From positions 1 through 24,899 of the forward strand of contig DIVR01000065.1 in NCBI GenBank assembly GCA_002428325.1: 24,899 nucleotides of DNA. The letters run 5' to 3'. The position numbers and the translations under genes are program-made. The stretch comes from a bacterium UBP4_UBA6127. Lineage in GTDB: Bacteria > UBP4 > UBA4092. Numbering within the stretch: the first letter of the stretch is position 1; each line of letters starts with the position of its first letter. The notes below the pieces were generated by a model. The model saw only the letters and a program-made list of their open reading frames with translations, searched no databases and had not been told where the DNA came from. Shown here one piece after another: positions 16,796 through 24,095 of the stretch.

Positions 16796-17652
16796 TGCGA
16801 GTCGGAAAACTGGCATATTTAAACAGCGCTCCCTTTTATTACGGGCTGGAAAAGGAAGGGTGGACCTCCCTGGAAATGGAATTAATTCCGGGTGTCCCAT
16901 CAGAATTAAACCGGATGATGGCCCGGGGAATGTTGGATATCTCTTTGATCTCTGCGATCGAGTATGCCCGCCGCCAGCAATCTTATTGCCTTCTTCCTCA
17001 ATTCTGTGTGAGTGCCGATGGCCTGGTTAAAAGTGTCTTATTAGTTTCACGAAGAGAAATCGGGAAACTGGAAGGCCGAAGAGTCGCTCTAACCACTTCC
17101 AGCGCTACCGCTCAAAACCTGGTCAAGGTGCTGCTTTCCAAACGGTATAATCTGAATGTGAATTATCTGGAGATGTCTCCTGATTTGAATCAGATGTTAT
17201 CAGAGGCAGATGCCTGCCTGTTAATAGGGGATGATGCCCTGAGGATTGAACCTCAGGATGATTTAATCGTCTATGACCTTGCTCAGTTATGGAAAGAATT
17301 TACCGGGTTTCCTATGGTCTTTGCCGTCGTGGCTGTCAGAAAAGAATATGCTCAATCCTCTTCAGATAAACTGGAACAGTTTAGCCGGGAATTGGCTTCT
17401 TCTCTGGCACTGGGACTTCAGAACCTTGATGAATTCGGGAGCCGGAAAGAATATTTCAGGATTGCTGAAAAGGTTTCCATGCAGAATTATTTTGCGTACC
17501 TGGATTATCAGTTTGATTCCAGAAAGCAGGAGGCGCTGCTGCTTTACTATGAGATGGCGGCCGAATTGGGATTATGCCCTCCCTGCAGAGAATTGAAATT
17601 TACTCTGTCGGATGTACTAGAACATGAGAATCATTCAGGGAACAAAGAATGA
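16795..17652 (+). CDS. mqnA: Chorismate dehydratase MqnA
   Basis: MqnA removes water from chorismate to give 3-[(1-carboxyvinyl)oxy]benzoate, the first step of the futalosine route. The protein has the periplasmic-binding-protein-like fold with the family opening VGKLAYLNSAPFYYGLE. It continues with PSELNRMMARGMLDISLISAIEYARR, SVLLVSRREIGKLEGRRVALTTSSATAQNLVKVLL and ACLLIGDDALR, then DLAQLWKEFTGFPMVFAV. It has no signal peptide, as expected for this cytoplasmic enzyme, and 285 residues is normal. The start (TGATG) and end (ATGA) overlap mqnE and mqnC, so translation of the three is probably coupled. Confidence 0.94.
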   Translation: MRVGKLAYLNSAPFYYGLEKEGWTSLEMELIPGVPSELNRMMARGMLDISLISAIEYARRQQSYCLLPQFCVSADGLVKSVLLVSRREIGKLEGRRVALTTSSATAQNLVKVLLSKRYNLNVNYLEMSPDLNQMLSEADACLLIGDDALRIEPQDDLIVYDLAQLWKEFTGFPMVFAVVAVRKEYAQSSSDKLEQFSRELASSLALGLQNLDEFGSRKEYFRIAEKVSMQNYFAYLDYQFDSRKQEALLLYYEMAAELGLCPPCRELKFTLSDVLEHENHSGNKE

Positions 17653-18743
17653 AGACTGATTATTGGGACAGGGTTTTAGACCCTGTTTTAGAAAAAGCTT
17701 GGCAAGGGGAGCGATTGAGCCTTGATGAAGGAACTTCTTTATATCAGGCTGATTGGATGCTTCTGGGAAAAGTGGCCGACCATCGGCGGCGAAAAATGTT
17801 TCCTGGCCGGGATGAGGTAGTAACCTTTGCAATAAATAGAAACTTAAATTACACCAATATCTGTTATGTCGGGTGTGATTTCTGCGCTTATTTCCGGAAG
17901 CCGGACGACCCGGATGCCTATCTGCTCTCCAGAGAAGAGATATTTGTCAAACTGGATGAGCTTGAGGCTCTGGGAGGCACCGAAGTCCTCTTACAAGGGG
18001 GATTGCATTATAAACTGGGACTAGATTATTACCTGGAATTGTTTCATGCCATCAGAGAGCGGTATCCTGGCCTGTACATTCATTCCCTTTCAGTAAGTGA
18101 AATTTATCATCTCTGCCGAAAATCAGGATTACCTCTGGATGAAGTCCTCCGGCAATTAAAACTGGCAGGGCTTCGATCTATTCCCGGGGCTGCCGAGTTG
18201 CTGGTGGACCGAGTCAGAGAGATTGTTTCTCCCAACAAGGTAACGGCAGAGCAGTGGCTTGACTGTATGGAAACAGCCCATGGGCTGGGAATAGAATCCA
18301 CCGCAACCATGACTTTCGGGATGGTGGAAACTTTAGCTGAACGAATTGAGCATATGGATAAGATTCGTTCTTTACAGGAAAAGACCCATGGATTCAGAGC
18401 TTTTATATCCTGGACCTTTTCTCCCTGGAATACTCAATTAAGCCATCTAAAACCGGTTGGAGGAGTCGATTATCTGCGAACAGTGGCAATCTCCCGGCTC
18501 TATCTGGATAATATTACCCATATAACCTCGGGATATGTGACCGAGGGCATGAAACTGGCTCAGGTTGCTTTGAGTTTTGGTTGTGATGATATGGGAGGAA
18601 CCTTGATGCAGGAAGAAGTCGTGGCGGCTACCGGGACGGGAACCCCTTCAACTAATTTATCTACTCTTATCGAATCCATCCGGGGAGCAGGGAAAATCCC
18701 GGCTCAACGTGATAGCGAATATAATATCTTGAGGAGATTTTAA
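17649..18743 (+). CDS. mqnC: Cyclic dehypoxanthinyl futalosine synthase MqnC (radical SAM)
   Basis: MqnC cyclises dehypoxanthine futalosine to its spiro/cyclic form, the step before MqnD. The radical SAM cluster is C72-x3-C76-x2-C79 in NICYVGCDFCAYFR. MqnC-type segments are LLQGGLHYKLGLDYYLELF, the short SIPGAAELL (not the GGGAE of MqnE), ESTATMTFGMVETLAERIEHM, FISWTFSPWNTQL and HITSGYVTEGMKLAQVALSFGCDD. Length is 364. It begins in the ATGA overlap with mqnA and is followed 20 bases later by menG. The precursor-forming hydrolase (mqnB or MTAN) and mqnD are not in this window. Confidence 0.94.
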   Translation: MKTDYWDRVLDPVLEKAWQGERLSLDEGTSLYQADWMLLGKVADHRRRKMFPGRDEVVTFAINRNLNYTNICYVGCDFCAYFRKPDDPDAYLLSREEIFVKLDELEALGGTEVLLQGGLHYKLGLDYYLELFHAIRERYPGLYIHSLSVSEIYHLCRKSGLPLDEVLRQLKLAGLRSIPGAAELLVDRVREIVSPNKVTAEQWLDCMETAHGLGIESTATMTFGMVETLAERIEHMDKIRSLQEKTHGFRAFISWTFSPWNTQLSHLKPVGGVDYLRTVAISRLYLDNITHITSGYVTEGMKLAQVALSFGCDDMGGTLMQEEVVAATGTGTPSTNLSTLIESIRGAGKIPAQRDSEYNILRRF

Positions 18744-18763
18744 TTGAATAGGAATTTTCTACC

Positions 18764-19495
18764 ATGAGCCAGGTTCAGATTCCTCAAGACAGCGGGTCTC
18801 GACGGGATTATGTCAAGGGATTATTTAATTCTATTGCCGGTACTTATGACCTGCTCAATACTTTGCTCAGCTTTCGAATGGATCTTCTGTGGCGGCGAAA
18901 GACAGTCAAAATAGCCAATGTTCCCCCAGGTGGATTCGTGCTGGACCTTTGCACCGGAACCGGTAAACTGGCTTTTGATTTCGCCGGAAGGAGCCAGGCT
19001 TCTCAGGTTATTGGAACTGATTTTTCACAGGACATGGTTGCTCAAGCCTTGGATTTTAAAAAATCCATACCGGCTCCCAGCCGGCAGAAAATAATATTTT
19101 TTCAAGGGGATGCTTTGCGGATTCCTTTCAAAGAAAATACCTTTGATGCCATTTCCTGTGCTTTTGGAATCAGGAATGTGGTGGATTTGAAAGAATATTT
19201 TTCAGAGACACACAGGGTCAGTAAAGTAGGGGGAATACTTTTAACCCTGGAATTGACCCGTCCGTCTAATAGATTGGTTCGAATCGGTTATTATCCCTAT
19301 CTTCATTTCTACCTTCCCCTGATAGGCAGATGGGTATCGGGTAATCCCTTTGCCTATGAATACCTTGCCAAAACCATCACTGAGTTTGTTTCACCCGGTG
19401 ATATTCTGGCTTTAATGGAAAAACAAGGTTGGAAAAAATGCCGAGCTATCCCATTAACAGGTGGAATTGCTACCTTGTTTGTTGGAATAAAATAA
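18764..19495 (+). CDS. menG: Demethylmenaquinone methyltransferase MenG/UbiE
   Basis: This SAM-dependent C-methyltransferase performs the last step to menaquinone. Family marks are YDLLNTLLSFRMDLLWRRKTV, the SAM loop LDLCTGTGKLAFDF (residues 60-73), GDALRIPFKENTFDAISCAFGIRNV, LELTRPSN, and the C-terminal YEYLAKTITEFVSPGD. The length of 243 is normal. Being in an operon with mqn genes, MenG is a better name than UbiE, although the sequence alone does not separate them. A GGA lies about 9 bases before the ATG. It lies 20 bases after mqnC and 52 bases before the permease gene, so read-through into the permease is possible. Confidence 0.92.
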   Translation: MSQVQIPQDSGSRRDYVKGLFNSIAGTYDLLNTLLSFRMDLLWRRKTVKIANVPPGGFVLDLCTGTGKLAFDFAGRSQASQVIGTDFSQDMVAQALDFKKSIPAPSRQKIIFFQGDALRIPFKENTFDAISCAFGIRNVVDLKEYFSETHRVSKVGGILLTLELTRPSNRLVRIGYYPYLHFYLPLIGRWVSGNPFAYEYLAKTITEFVSPGDILALMEKQGWKKCRAIPLTGGIATLFVGIK

Positions 19496-19547
19496 ACCCC
19501 GTTCACGGTTTTGACCTATAATCAAATCAGGTTTTTATGGAAAAAAT

Positions 19548-20624
19548 ATGCTTGCAGTGTTTACAATAATATCTGGTATTCTACAGGCTTCCTGGGATAT
19601 TTTCAGAGAAGCGGCTGTTTACCTGATCTTTGGTTTTGTCGTCGCCGGATTATTGAGATATTTTGTTCCCAGTGAGAAGGTTGCCAGGCATTTGGGGGGT
19701 AATGGAACCCGGCAAGTCGTTTATGCCTCTCTATTAGGAATTCCTTTACCTTTATGTTCCTGTGGAGTCATTCCCACGGCTATCGGCCTGCATAAACAAG
19801 GAGCCAGCAAAGGCGCTACCCTTTCTTTTTTGGTTTCGACTCCAGAAACAGGGATTGATTCGATTGCCATCACCTACGCCCTTCTTGATCCGATTATGAC
19901 AATATTTCGTCCGGTTTCTGCTTTTATTACAGCCATGTTTGTCGGTATCAGTGAAAACCTGTTAGAGAAAAAGAATTATGATTCCTCGATATCGGATTCT
20001 CTGAGTTGTAATCTCGATAGTGATAATAGGCCTGTGCTTGTTTCAGTGCCTCTCCCCTTCCATATAAAGATTGTTAAAGGACTACGGTTTGCTTTTATCA
20101 GCCTTTTGGGTGATTTAGCTAATTGGCTGCTCCTGGGATTTATTCTGGCAGGCGCCATTAGTTATTTTATTCCGGTTGGCTGGCTTGAAGAGCATTTCAA
20201 CAGTCCGATACTTTCCATGTTGATTATGCTGGTAGTTGGAATCCCTCTTTATGTTTGTGCGACAGCATCGACTCCCATTGCCGCCGCCTTAATGATCAAA
20301 GGTTTGAATCCGGGAGCGGCCTTGGTTTTTCTCCTGGCGGGTCCTGCCACCAATATTGCGACTATGACCATCATTGCCCGGTATTTTGGAAAAGCTACCC
20401 TGGCCATTTATCTGACGGGAATTACGTTCTGTGCGCTTTTATTTGGGTCTCTCTTAAATGGTCTCTATTCCTTTTTGGGGATCAATCCTATTGTCCTTAT
20501 AGGCAAAGCAGGGGAGATGATACCTCCCTGGCTTGAATTGTCAGGAGTCTTTCTCCTGTTGGTCTTCCTTCCTTTTGCCTGGTATAACGAACATAAATCT
20601 AAACTGAAAAAATGGTTTCTTTAA
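19548..20624 (+). CDS. SO_0444-type (DUF318 superfamily) putative metal/metalloid efflux permease
   Basis: The 358-residue membrane protein has two halves of about four to five hydrophobic helices each, split by a short polar loop (residues 140-170). The first half holds GIPLPLCSCGVIPTAIG with Cys70 and Cys72, and SFLVSTPETGIDSI. These segments define the SO_0444-type members of the ArsP-like permease group, which are suggested to export copper, zinc or metalloids. The second half has GIPLYVCATASTPIAAALM and LLAGPATNIATM, a repeat of the same architecture. The substrate is not known; the arsR gene directly downstream favours a metalloid. The ATG at 19548 has no clear ribosome site. A TATAAT-AAATC element with an AATCAA half site lies at 19517-19525. 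Confidence 0.85.
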   Translation: MLAVFTIISGILQASWDIFREAAVYLIFGFVVAGLLRYFVPSEKVARHLGGNGTRQVVYASLLGIPLPLCSCGVIPTAIGLHKQGASKGATLSFLVSTPETGIDSIAITYALLDPIMTIFRPVSAFITAMFVGISENLLEKKNYDSSISDSLSCNLDSDNRPVLVSVPLPFHIKIVKGLRFAFISLLGDLANWLLLGFILAGAISYFIPVGWLEEHFNSPILSMLIMLVVGIPLYVCATASTPIAAALMIKGLNPGAALVFLLAGPATNIATMTIIARYFGKATLAIYLTGITFCALLFGSLLNGLYSFLGINPIVLIGKAGEMIPPWLELSGVFLLLVFLPFAWYNEHKSKLKKWFL

Positions 20625-20642
20625 TCATATTCCCTCCCTATC

Positions 20643-20672
20643 TTGTCATTTAATCTCTGTATTTGTTATACT
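20643..20672 (+). promoter_or_regulatory. Promoter of the arsR operon
   Basis: TTGTCA (5 of 6) at 20643-20648, an 18-base spacer and TATACT (5 of 6) at 20667-20672 with a TG extension (TGTTATACT) form a good sigma70-type promoter. Transcription would start near 20679, inside the palindrome described next. Confidence 0.65.
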
Positions 20673-20698
20673 AATCAATATACTTTGATATGTTGATT
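20673..20698 (+). promoter_or_regulatory. Imperfect palindrome, likely ArsR operator
   Basis: AATCAATATA and TATGTTGATT face each other across about six bases. Nine of thirteen base pairs are symmetric, with perfect AATCAA/TTGATT ends. It abuts the -10 and covers the predicted transcription start of arsR, as expected for autorepression. The AATCAA/TTGATT half sites resemble known ArsR/SmtB operators. Confidence 0.6.
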
Positions 20699-20707
20699 GA
20701 GGAATAT

Positions 20708-21007
20708 ATGGAAGAGATATTCAAGGCTTTAGGTGACAGCACCCGGTTAAAAATACTGCAGATGATAGCTGAACAAGGGGATGTCTGTGTTTGTAAGCTG
20801 GTGGAGGAATTAGGGATAGGCCAATCGGCTGTGTCTCATCACCTGGCTATTCTTCGCCGGGCCCAGATTCTTAAATCCCGCCGGGAAGGACAATGGATTC
20901 ATTATTCCATTAACCTGGATACCCTTGATGGACAGGCTAAAGCTTATTTGCAAAATCTTACTGAAATATGTAACAACTCTGAACTGAATCCTTCTCAATG
21001 TAGGTGA
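20708..21007 (+). CDS. arsR: ArsR-family metalloregulatory repressor
   Basis: The 99-residue protein is a winged-helix ArsR/SmtB repressor. It has LGDSTRLKILQMI at the N-terminus, recognition helix QSAVSHHLAILRRAQIL and a wing SRREGQWIHYSIN. The metalloid sensor site is visible as C27-V28-C29 in DVCVCKL, the alpha-3 CxC pattern (ELCVCDL) of arsenite-sensing ArsR; further cysteines lie near the C-terminus. I start at ATG 20708 (GAGG five bases upstream) rather than ATG 20690. It probably represses its own promoter through the palindrome at 20673-20698 and is released by arsenite. The seven genes that follow on the same strand are the likely regulon. Confidence 0.92.
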   Translation: MEEIFKALGDSTRLKILQMIAEQGDVCVCKLVEELGIGQSAVSHHLAILRRAQILKSRREGQWIHYSINLDTLDGQAKAYLQNLTEICNNSELNPSQCR

Positions 21008-21016
21008 TTTTTTTAA

Positions 21017-21034
21017 CTAGATATATCTAGATAT
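21017..21034. promoter_or_regulatory. Two overlapping perfect palindromes upstream of the redox gene set
   Basis: CTAGATATATCTAG (21017-21030) and ATATCTAGATAT (21023-21034) are each perfectly symmetric and overlap by eight bases. They lie 10 bases after arsR and about 75 bases before the mini-thioredoxin. They differ from the arsR palindrome, so a second regulator or a second ArsR site is possible. Function not shown. Confidence 0.4.
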
Positions 21035-21057
21035 TTACATATATCGATTTAACGAAT

Positions 21058-21083
21058 AAAAAGAGGCCGAAAGGCTATTTTTT
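21058..21083 (+). terminator. GNRA-capped hairpin with T-run (possible intrinsic terminator or attenuator)
   Basis: GCC-GAAA-GGC (21066-21075) is a stable capped stem. Two G-U pairs and one A-A mismatch link it to an A5/T5 base stem, which ends in T6 at 21078-21083. It lies between arsR and the mini-thioredoxin gene and could lower expression of the downstream genes. The GC part is only three pairs, so termination is probably partial. Confidence 0.4.
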
Positions 21084-21107
21084 AATAAGAAAAGAGGAGA
21101 AAAGGAA

Positions 21108-21341
21108 ATGAAGAATATCAAAATACTGGGGATGGGATGCGCTAAATGCGTAAAACTGGCAGAGACGGCAAAAGAAGCCGCTGAAACCATGGGGATCGAA
21201 TATCACCTGGAGAAAATAACGGATATCAAAGATATCATGGCTTATGGAGTGATGGTTACTCCTGCGTTAGTAGTGGATGAGAAAGTTATTTTTGCCGGCA
21301 AATTGCCCTCAATTGATGAAATCAAAAAAGTATTAGCATAA
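21108..21341 (+). CDS. Mini-thioredoxin, redox-active disulfide protein 2 family (CAKC)
   Basis: The 77-residue protein is a minimal thioredoxin/glutaredoxin-like domain of the type found in methanogens and many anaerobes. It has a first strand IKILGMG, the active site C11-A-K-C14, a long helix, and the cis-Pro loop GVMVTPALVVDEKVIFAGKLPS. No signal peptide is present, so it should act in the cytoplasm. AAAAGGAA precedes the ATG. The partner and redox potential are unknown. In this setting a natural partner would be the cytoplasmic face of the CcdA-like protein or the arsenate reductase. Confidence 0.88.
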   Translation: MKNIKILGMGCAKCVKLAETAKEAAETMGIEYHLEKITDIKDIMAYGVMVTPALVVDEKVIFAGKLPSIDEIKKVLA

Positions 21342-21362
21342 CCAACAGACAGGAGAGCCCCG

Positions 21363-21815
21363 ATGGAGAAGATTGAAAGTAAGCCCAATTGTTGTGGAAG
21401 TAAAAAAGAAGAAATAGAAGCTCCTACTCAAAAAACAAACTGTATCTGCGGGGGAAATACCCGAGTTGTCCTGGCCTGTTCAGGCGGGTCAAACGTAGGG
21501 CAAATCACCAATGAAGCAGGCAAAATACTGACGGTAAATAAAGAAGCAAAGTTATCCTGCCTGGCCGGTGTTGGCGGCCTGTTAAGCGGTTTAGTAGCGA
21601 CAGCTCAGGGAGCCGATAAACTGCTGGTGTTGGATGTTTGCGCTGTAGGGTGCGCCAAAGCTTGTGTAGACAAAGCAGGACTCAAAGAATATGCCTATCT
21701 GGTACTAACTGAAATGGGTATTGAAAAGAAACCTGTTTTTGAATGGACTGAAGAAACGATGGATGAAGTCCTTACCAAATGTCGTAACTTATTGAAAGAT
21801 GAATCTTATAACTAA
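21363..21815 (+). CDS. DGC-domain putative zinc-binding protein, cysteine-rich
   Basis: The 150-residue protein matches the DGC (putative zinc-binding) family. It has a strand VVLACSGGSNVGQITNEA, then SCLAGVGG, and the signature DVCAVGCAKACVDKAG, in which the usual DGC-x-x-x-C appears as D-V-C-A-V-G-C. The N-terminus adds cysteine clusters CCG (10-12) and CICGG (27-31). At least nine cysteines in total make metal or metalloid binding plausible. Function is unknown in the family. It is placed directly between two thioredoxins, with an AGGAGAG site before the ATG. A soluble metallochaperone or thiol-redox partner is inference. Confidence 0.8.
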   Translation: MEKIESKPNCCGSKKEEIEAPTQKTNCICGGNTRVVLACSGGSNVGQITNEAGKILTVNKEAKLSCLAGVGGLLSGLVATAQGADKLLVLDVCAVGCAKACVDKAGLKEYAYLVLTEMGIEKKPVFEWTEETMDEVLTKCRNLLKDESYN

Positions 21816-21833
21816 GGAATTGGAGTTTTGTTT

Positions 21834-22328
21834 ATGAAATGGAATAGGTTAATTAATCGGACAGGAATATTATTTCTGGCAGCTATCCTGGTTTGTTCCT
21901 TCAGCCTGGGAAAAGAGTCTTCTGCTGTCAAGAAGAAAACCGCTAAAAAAGTTTCAGCTAAACAGTCCTCCAGGGATGTGAAAAGCCTGGATGAGTCCAC
22001 GACTCTGTCGAAAGCCACTACTCAGAAAATAACTGAAAAACAGAAAAAACTTCCACGTCTGGTGGATTTGGGAGCTGACAAGTGTATTCCCTGTAAGATG
22101 ATGGCGCCAGTCCTGGAAGAATTGAAAAAGGAATATAAGGGACAGATGGAAGTTGAATTTATTGATGTCTGGAAGAATCCGGAAAAGGGTCAGGATTATA
22201 GAATCAGGTCAATCCCGACCCAGATATTCTATGATGCTGAGGGGAAAGAATTGTTCCGGCATGAGGGATATTTTCCTAAAGAAGACATTATCAAGATCAT
22301 CAATGACAAGAAAATGCTGAAAAAATAA
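21834..22328 (+). CDS. Exported, membrane-anchored thioredoxin (CIPC)
   Basis: Residues 1-26 form an N-terminal hydrophobic signal or anchor (TGILFLAAILVCSFSLG). A Lys/Ser/Thr-rich linker (about 28-72) follows, then a thioredoxin domain with the active site C84-I-P-C87 in DLGADKCIPCKMMAPVLEEL. The domain has the cis-Pro loop RSIPTQIFYDAEGKELFRHEGYF. Cys21 lies in the hydrophobic core but lacks a good lipobox (LVC). The protein should face the outer side of the membrane. The ATG at 21834 is used because GGAG lies 8 bases upstream; a TTG at 21828 is also possible. The next gene is a CcdA-like electron carrier one base downstream, the classic reductant source for such proteins. Confidence 0.87.
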   Translation: MKWNRLINRTGILFLAAILVCSFSLGKESSAVKKKTAKKVSAKQSSRDVKSLDESTTLSKATTQKITEKQKKLPRLVDLGADKCIPCKMMAPVLEELKKEYKGQMEVEFIDVWKNPEKGQDYRIRSIPTQIFYDAEGKELFRHEGYFPKEDIIKIINDKKMLKK

Positions 22329-22329
22329 C

Positions 22330-23025
22330 ATGGAATCCTTGTTTATTTATCTCACTCATGCCTTGAGCCAATCCATGGGGTTCGCGTTAGCGGCTTCATT
22401 GGGATGGGGAATATTGAGCATATTGTTGAGTCCCTGCCATCTTTCCAGTATCCCATTGATTATTGGTGTTATCAGCGGCCAAAAAGGAATGACCACCCGA
22501 AGGGCCTTTGTTCTTTCTTTTTTGTTTGCTTTTGGAATTCTGGTTACGATTGGAATCATCGGGGTTGTTACTTCCATGATGGGGAGAATGATGGGAGATA
22601 TCGGCCGATGGAGTACTTATCTTGTATCCGGTGTCTTTATTCTCGTGGGATTGCATCTTTTAGAAGTGATACCTAATCTGTTTAATACTCCATCCATGGT
22701 AAGGATCAAAGGAAATGGAACGATATCTGCCTTCATTCTGGGATTGGTTTTTGGGCTTGCTCTGGGGCCTTGTACCTTTGCTTTCATGGCGCCGGTTCTG
22801 GCCGCTTCTTTTCAGGTGGCAGCCCAGAAGCCTGTGTATGCTTTTTCATTATTGGCTCTATATGGGATAGGCCATTGCAGTGTTATCGTTCTGGCGGGTA
22901 CATCTGTTGAGACGGTCCAACGTTACCTGAACTGGAATGAGCATTCAGGGAAGATACTACTTATTAAACGAATATGCGGGGTGTTGGTAATCCTTGCAGG
23001 AGTCTATATGTTATGGATGATTTAG
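22330..23025 (+). CDS. ccdA: CcdA/DsbD-type transmembrane thiol electron carrier
   Basis: The 231-residue protein has about six membrane segments and the paired redox cysteines of CcdA/DsbD-beta. These are Cys36 in LLSPCHLSSIPLIIG and Cys148 in LALGPCTFAFMAPVLA, each after Pro and about 112 residues apart. It passes electrons from cytoplasmic thioredoxin to outward-facing thiol proteins. The gene starts one base after the thioredoxin stop codon, and its end overlaps the permease gene, so it is tightly co-expressed. Cytochrome c maturation genes are absent, so its role here is more likely arsenic-linked than cytochrome assembly. Confidence 0.88.
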   Translation: MESLFIYLTHALSQSMGFALAASLGWGILSILLSPCHLSSIPLIIGVISGQKGMTTRRAFVLSFLFAFGILVTIGIIGVVTSMMGRMMGDIGRWSTYLVSGVFILVGLHLLEVIPNLFNTPSMVRIKGNGTISAFILGLVFGLALGPCTFAFMAPVLAASFQVAAQKPVYAFSLLALYGIGHCSVIVLAGTSVETVQRYLNWNEHSGKILLIKRICGVLVILAGVYMLWMI

Positions 23026-24071
23026 GGGTTAAGTTATTAAATAATGAGGAGAAACCATCCCTCCGATTGATTGGAAAATTGATTCTTGGGGGAGTGATAT
23101 GGTTGGTCTTATACCTATTGCTGCAACCCCTTTCCGAATGGTTGACCTATCACCTACTGGGATTTTCCAGAATAAGCCATCTGGGCAGCGCTGTCTCCTT
23201 CTTCATTTTCGAAGTACCCAAGGTGTTAATGCTGCTGGTGTTGATTGTTTTTGGGGTAGGCATGATCCAAACTTTTGTGACTCCTGAAAAAACCAGGCAG
23301 ATTCTGGCCGGCAACAAAGAATCTCTGGGGAATATTCTGGCTGCCCTATTAGGAATAGTGACTCCTTTTTGTTCCTGTTCGGCTATCCCTCTCTTTTTGG
23401 GATTTGTGGAGGCGGGGGTTCCTTTAGGGGTGACCCTGTCATTTTTGATATCAGCTCCTATGATCAATGAGATTGCCCTGGTTCTTTTATTGGGGATGTT
23501 TGGTTGGAAAGTGGCCTTGTTTTATCTCTCCACCGGTTTATGTATTGCCATCATTTCGGGTTGGATAATTGGCAAACTCCATCTTGAAAAATATGTTGAA
23601 AATTGGGTGTACGAGGTCAAAATGGGGCAATCAAGCCTTGACTCGGCGCCTATGAATTGGAATGAGCGAATTCAGGCAGGACTATCTTCAGTGAAAGAAA
23701 TTGTCGGGAAAATCTGGATATATATCCTCCTGGGAATTTTAGTGGGAGCTGGAATTCATGGGTATGTCCCGGAAGGTTTATTGGCTTCTTTTATGGGGAA
23801 ATCTGTCTGGTGGTCAGTTCCGTTGGCTGTCCTGTTGGGTGTCCCTATGTATTCCAATGCGGCCGGTATTATTCCCATTGTTCATGCTTTGCTGGAAAAG
23901 GGAGCGGCTTTGGGTACTGTCCTGGCTTTTATGATGTCTGTGATTGGCTTATCTTTACCGGAAACAATCATTCTGAAGAAAGTCTTAAAACTTCCCTTGA
24001 TACTGATTTTCGTAGGGATTGTTTCCATGGGGATTATGACCGTCGGGTTTTTGTTTAATTATTTGTTTTAG
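23013..24071 (+). CDS. arsP: ArsP-type permease (DUF318 superfamily)
   Basis: The 352-residue membrane protein has two related halves. The first carries GIVTPFCSCSAIPLFLGFVEAGVPLG with Cys120 and Cys122, then SFLISAPMINEIAL; the second carries VPMYSNAAGIIPIVHALLEKGAALG. TPFCSCS and NEIAL are the marks of ArsP-like permeases, some of which export trivalent organoarsenicals. ATG 23013 is preferred (AGGAG 10 bases upstream); the overlap with the CcdA-like gene is 13 bases. It is a different subfamily from the SO_0444-type permease upstream. Whether it moves methylarsenite, arsenite or another metalloid is not fixed by sequence. Confidence 0.82.
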   Translation: MDDLGVKLLNNEEKPSLRLIGKLILGGVIWLVLYLLLQPLSEWLTYHLLGFSRISHLGSAVSFFIFEVPKVLMLLVLIVFGVGMIQTFVTPEKTRQILAGNKESLGNILAALLGIVTPFCSCSAIPLFLGFVEAGVPLGVTLSFLISAPMINEIALVLLLGMFGWKVALFYLSTGLCIAIISGWIIGKLHLEKYVENWVYEVKMGQSSLDSAPMNWNERIQAGLSSVKEIVGKIWIYILLGILVGAGIHGYVPEGLLASFMGKSVWWSVPLAVLLGVPMYSNAAGIIPIVHALLEKGAALGTVLAFMMSVIGLSLPETIILKKVLKLPLILIFVGIVSMGIMTVGFLFNYLF

Positions 24072-24095
24072 ATCTTAATAAGTGGGAGGTCTTTC

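Noticed and set aside
15668..18743. The two radical SAM genes as duplicates of one enzyme
   Set aside because: The GGGAE, FHPENT and TNATLLYGHIE text in the first and IPGAAELL, WTFSPWNT in the second separate MqnE from MqnC.
19511..19522. TTGACC directly joined to TATAAT as a promoter
   Set aside because: The two boxes have no spacer between them, so they cannot form one sigma70 promoter. Only the TATAAT alone could be a weak -10.
22330..23025. Cytochrome c biogenesis locus
   Set aside because: No cytochrome, ResB, ResC or heme-handling gene is present. The CcdA-like gene is embedded among arsenic genes.
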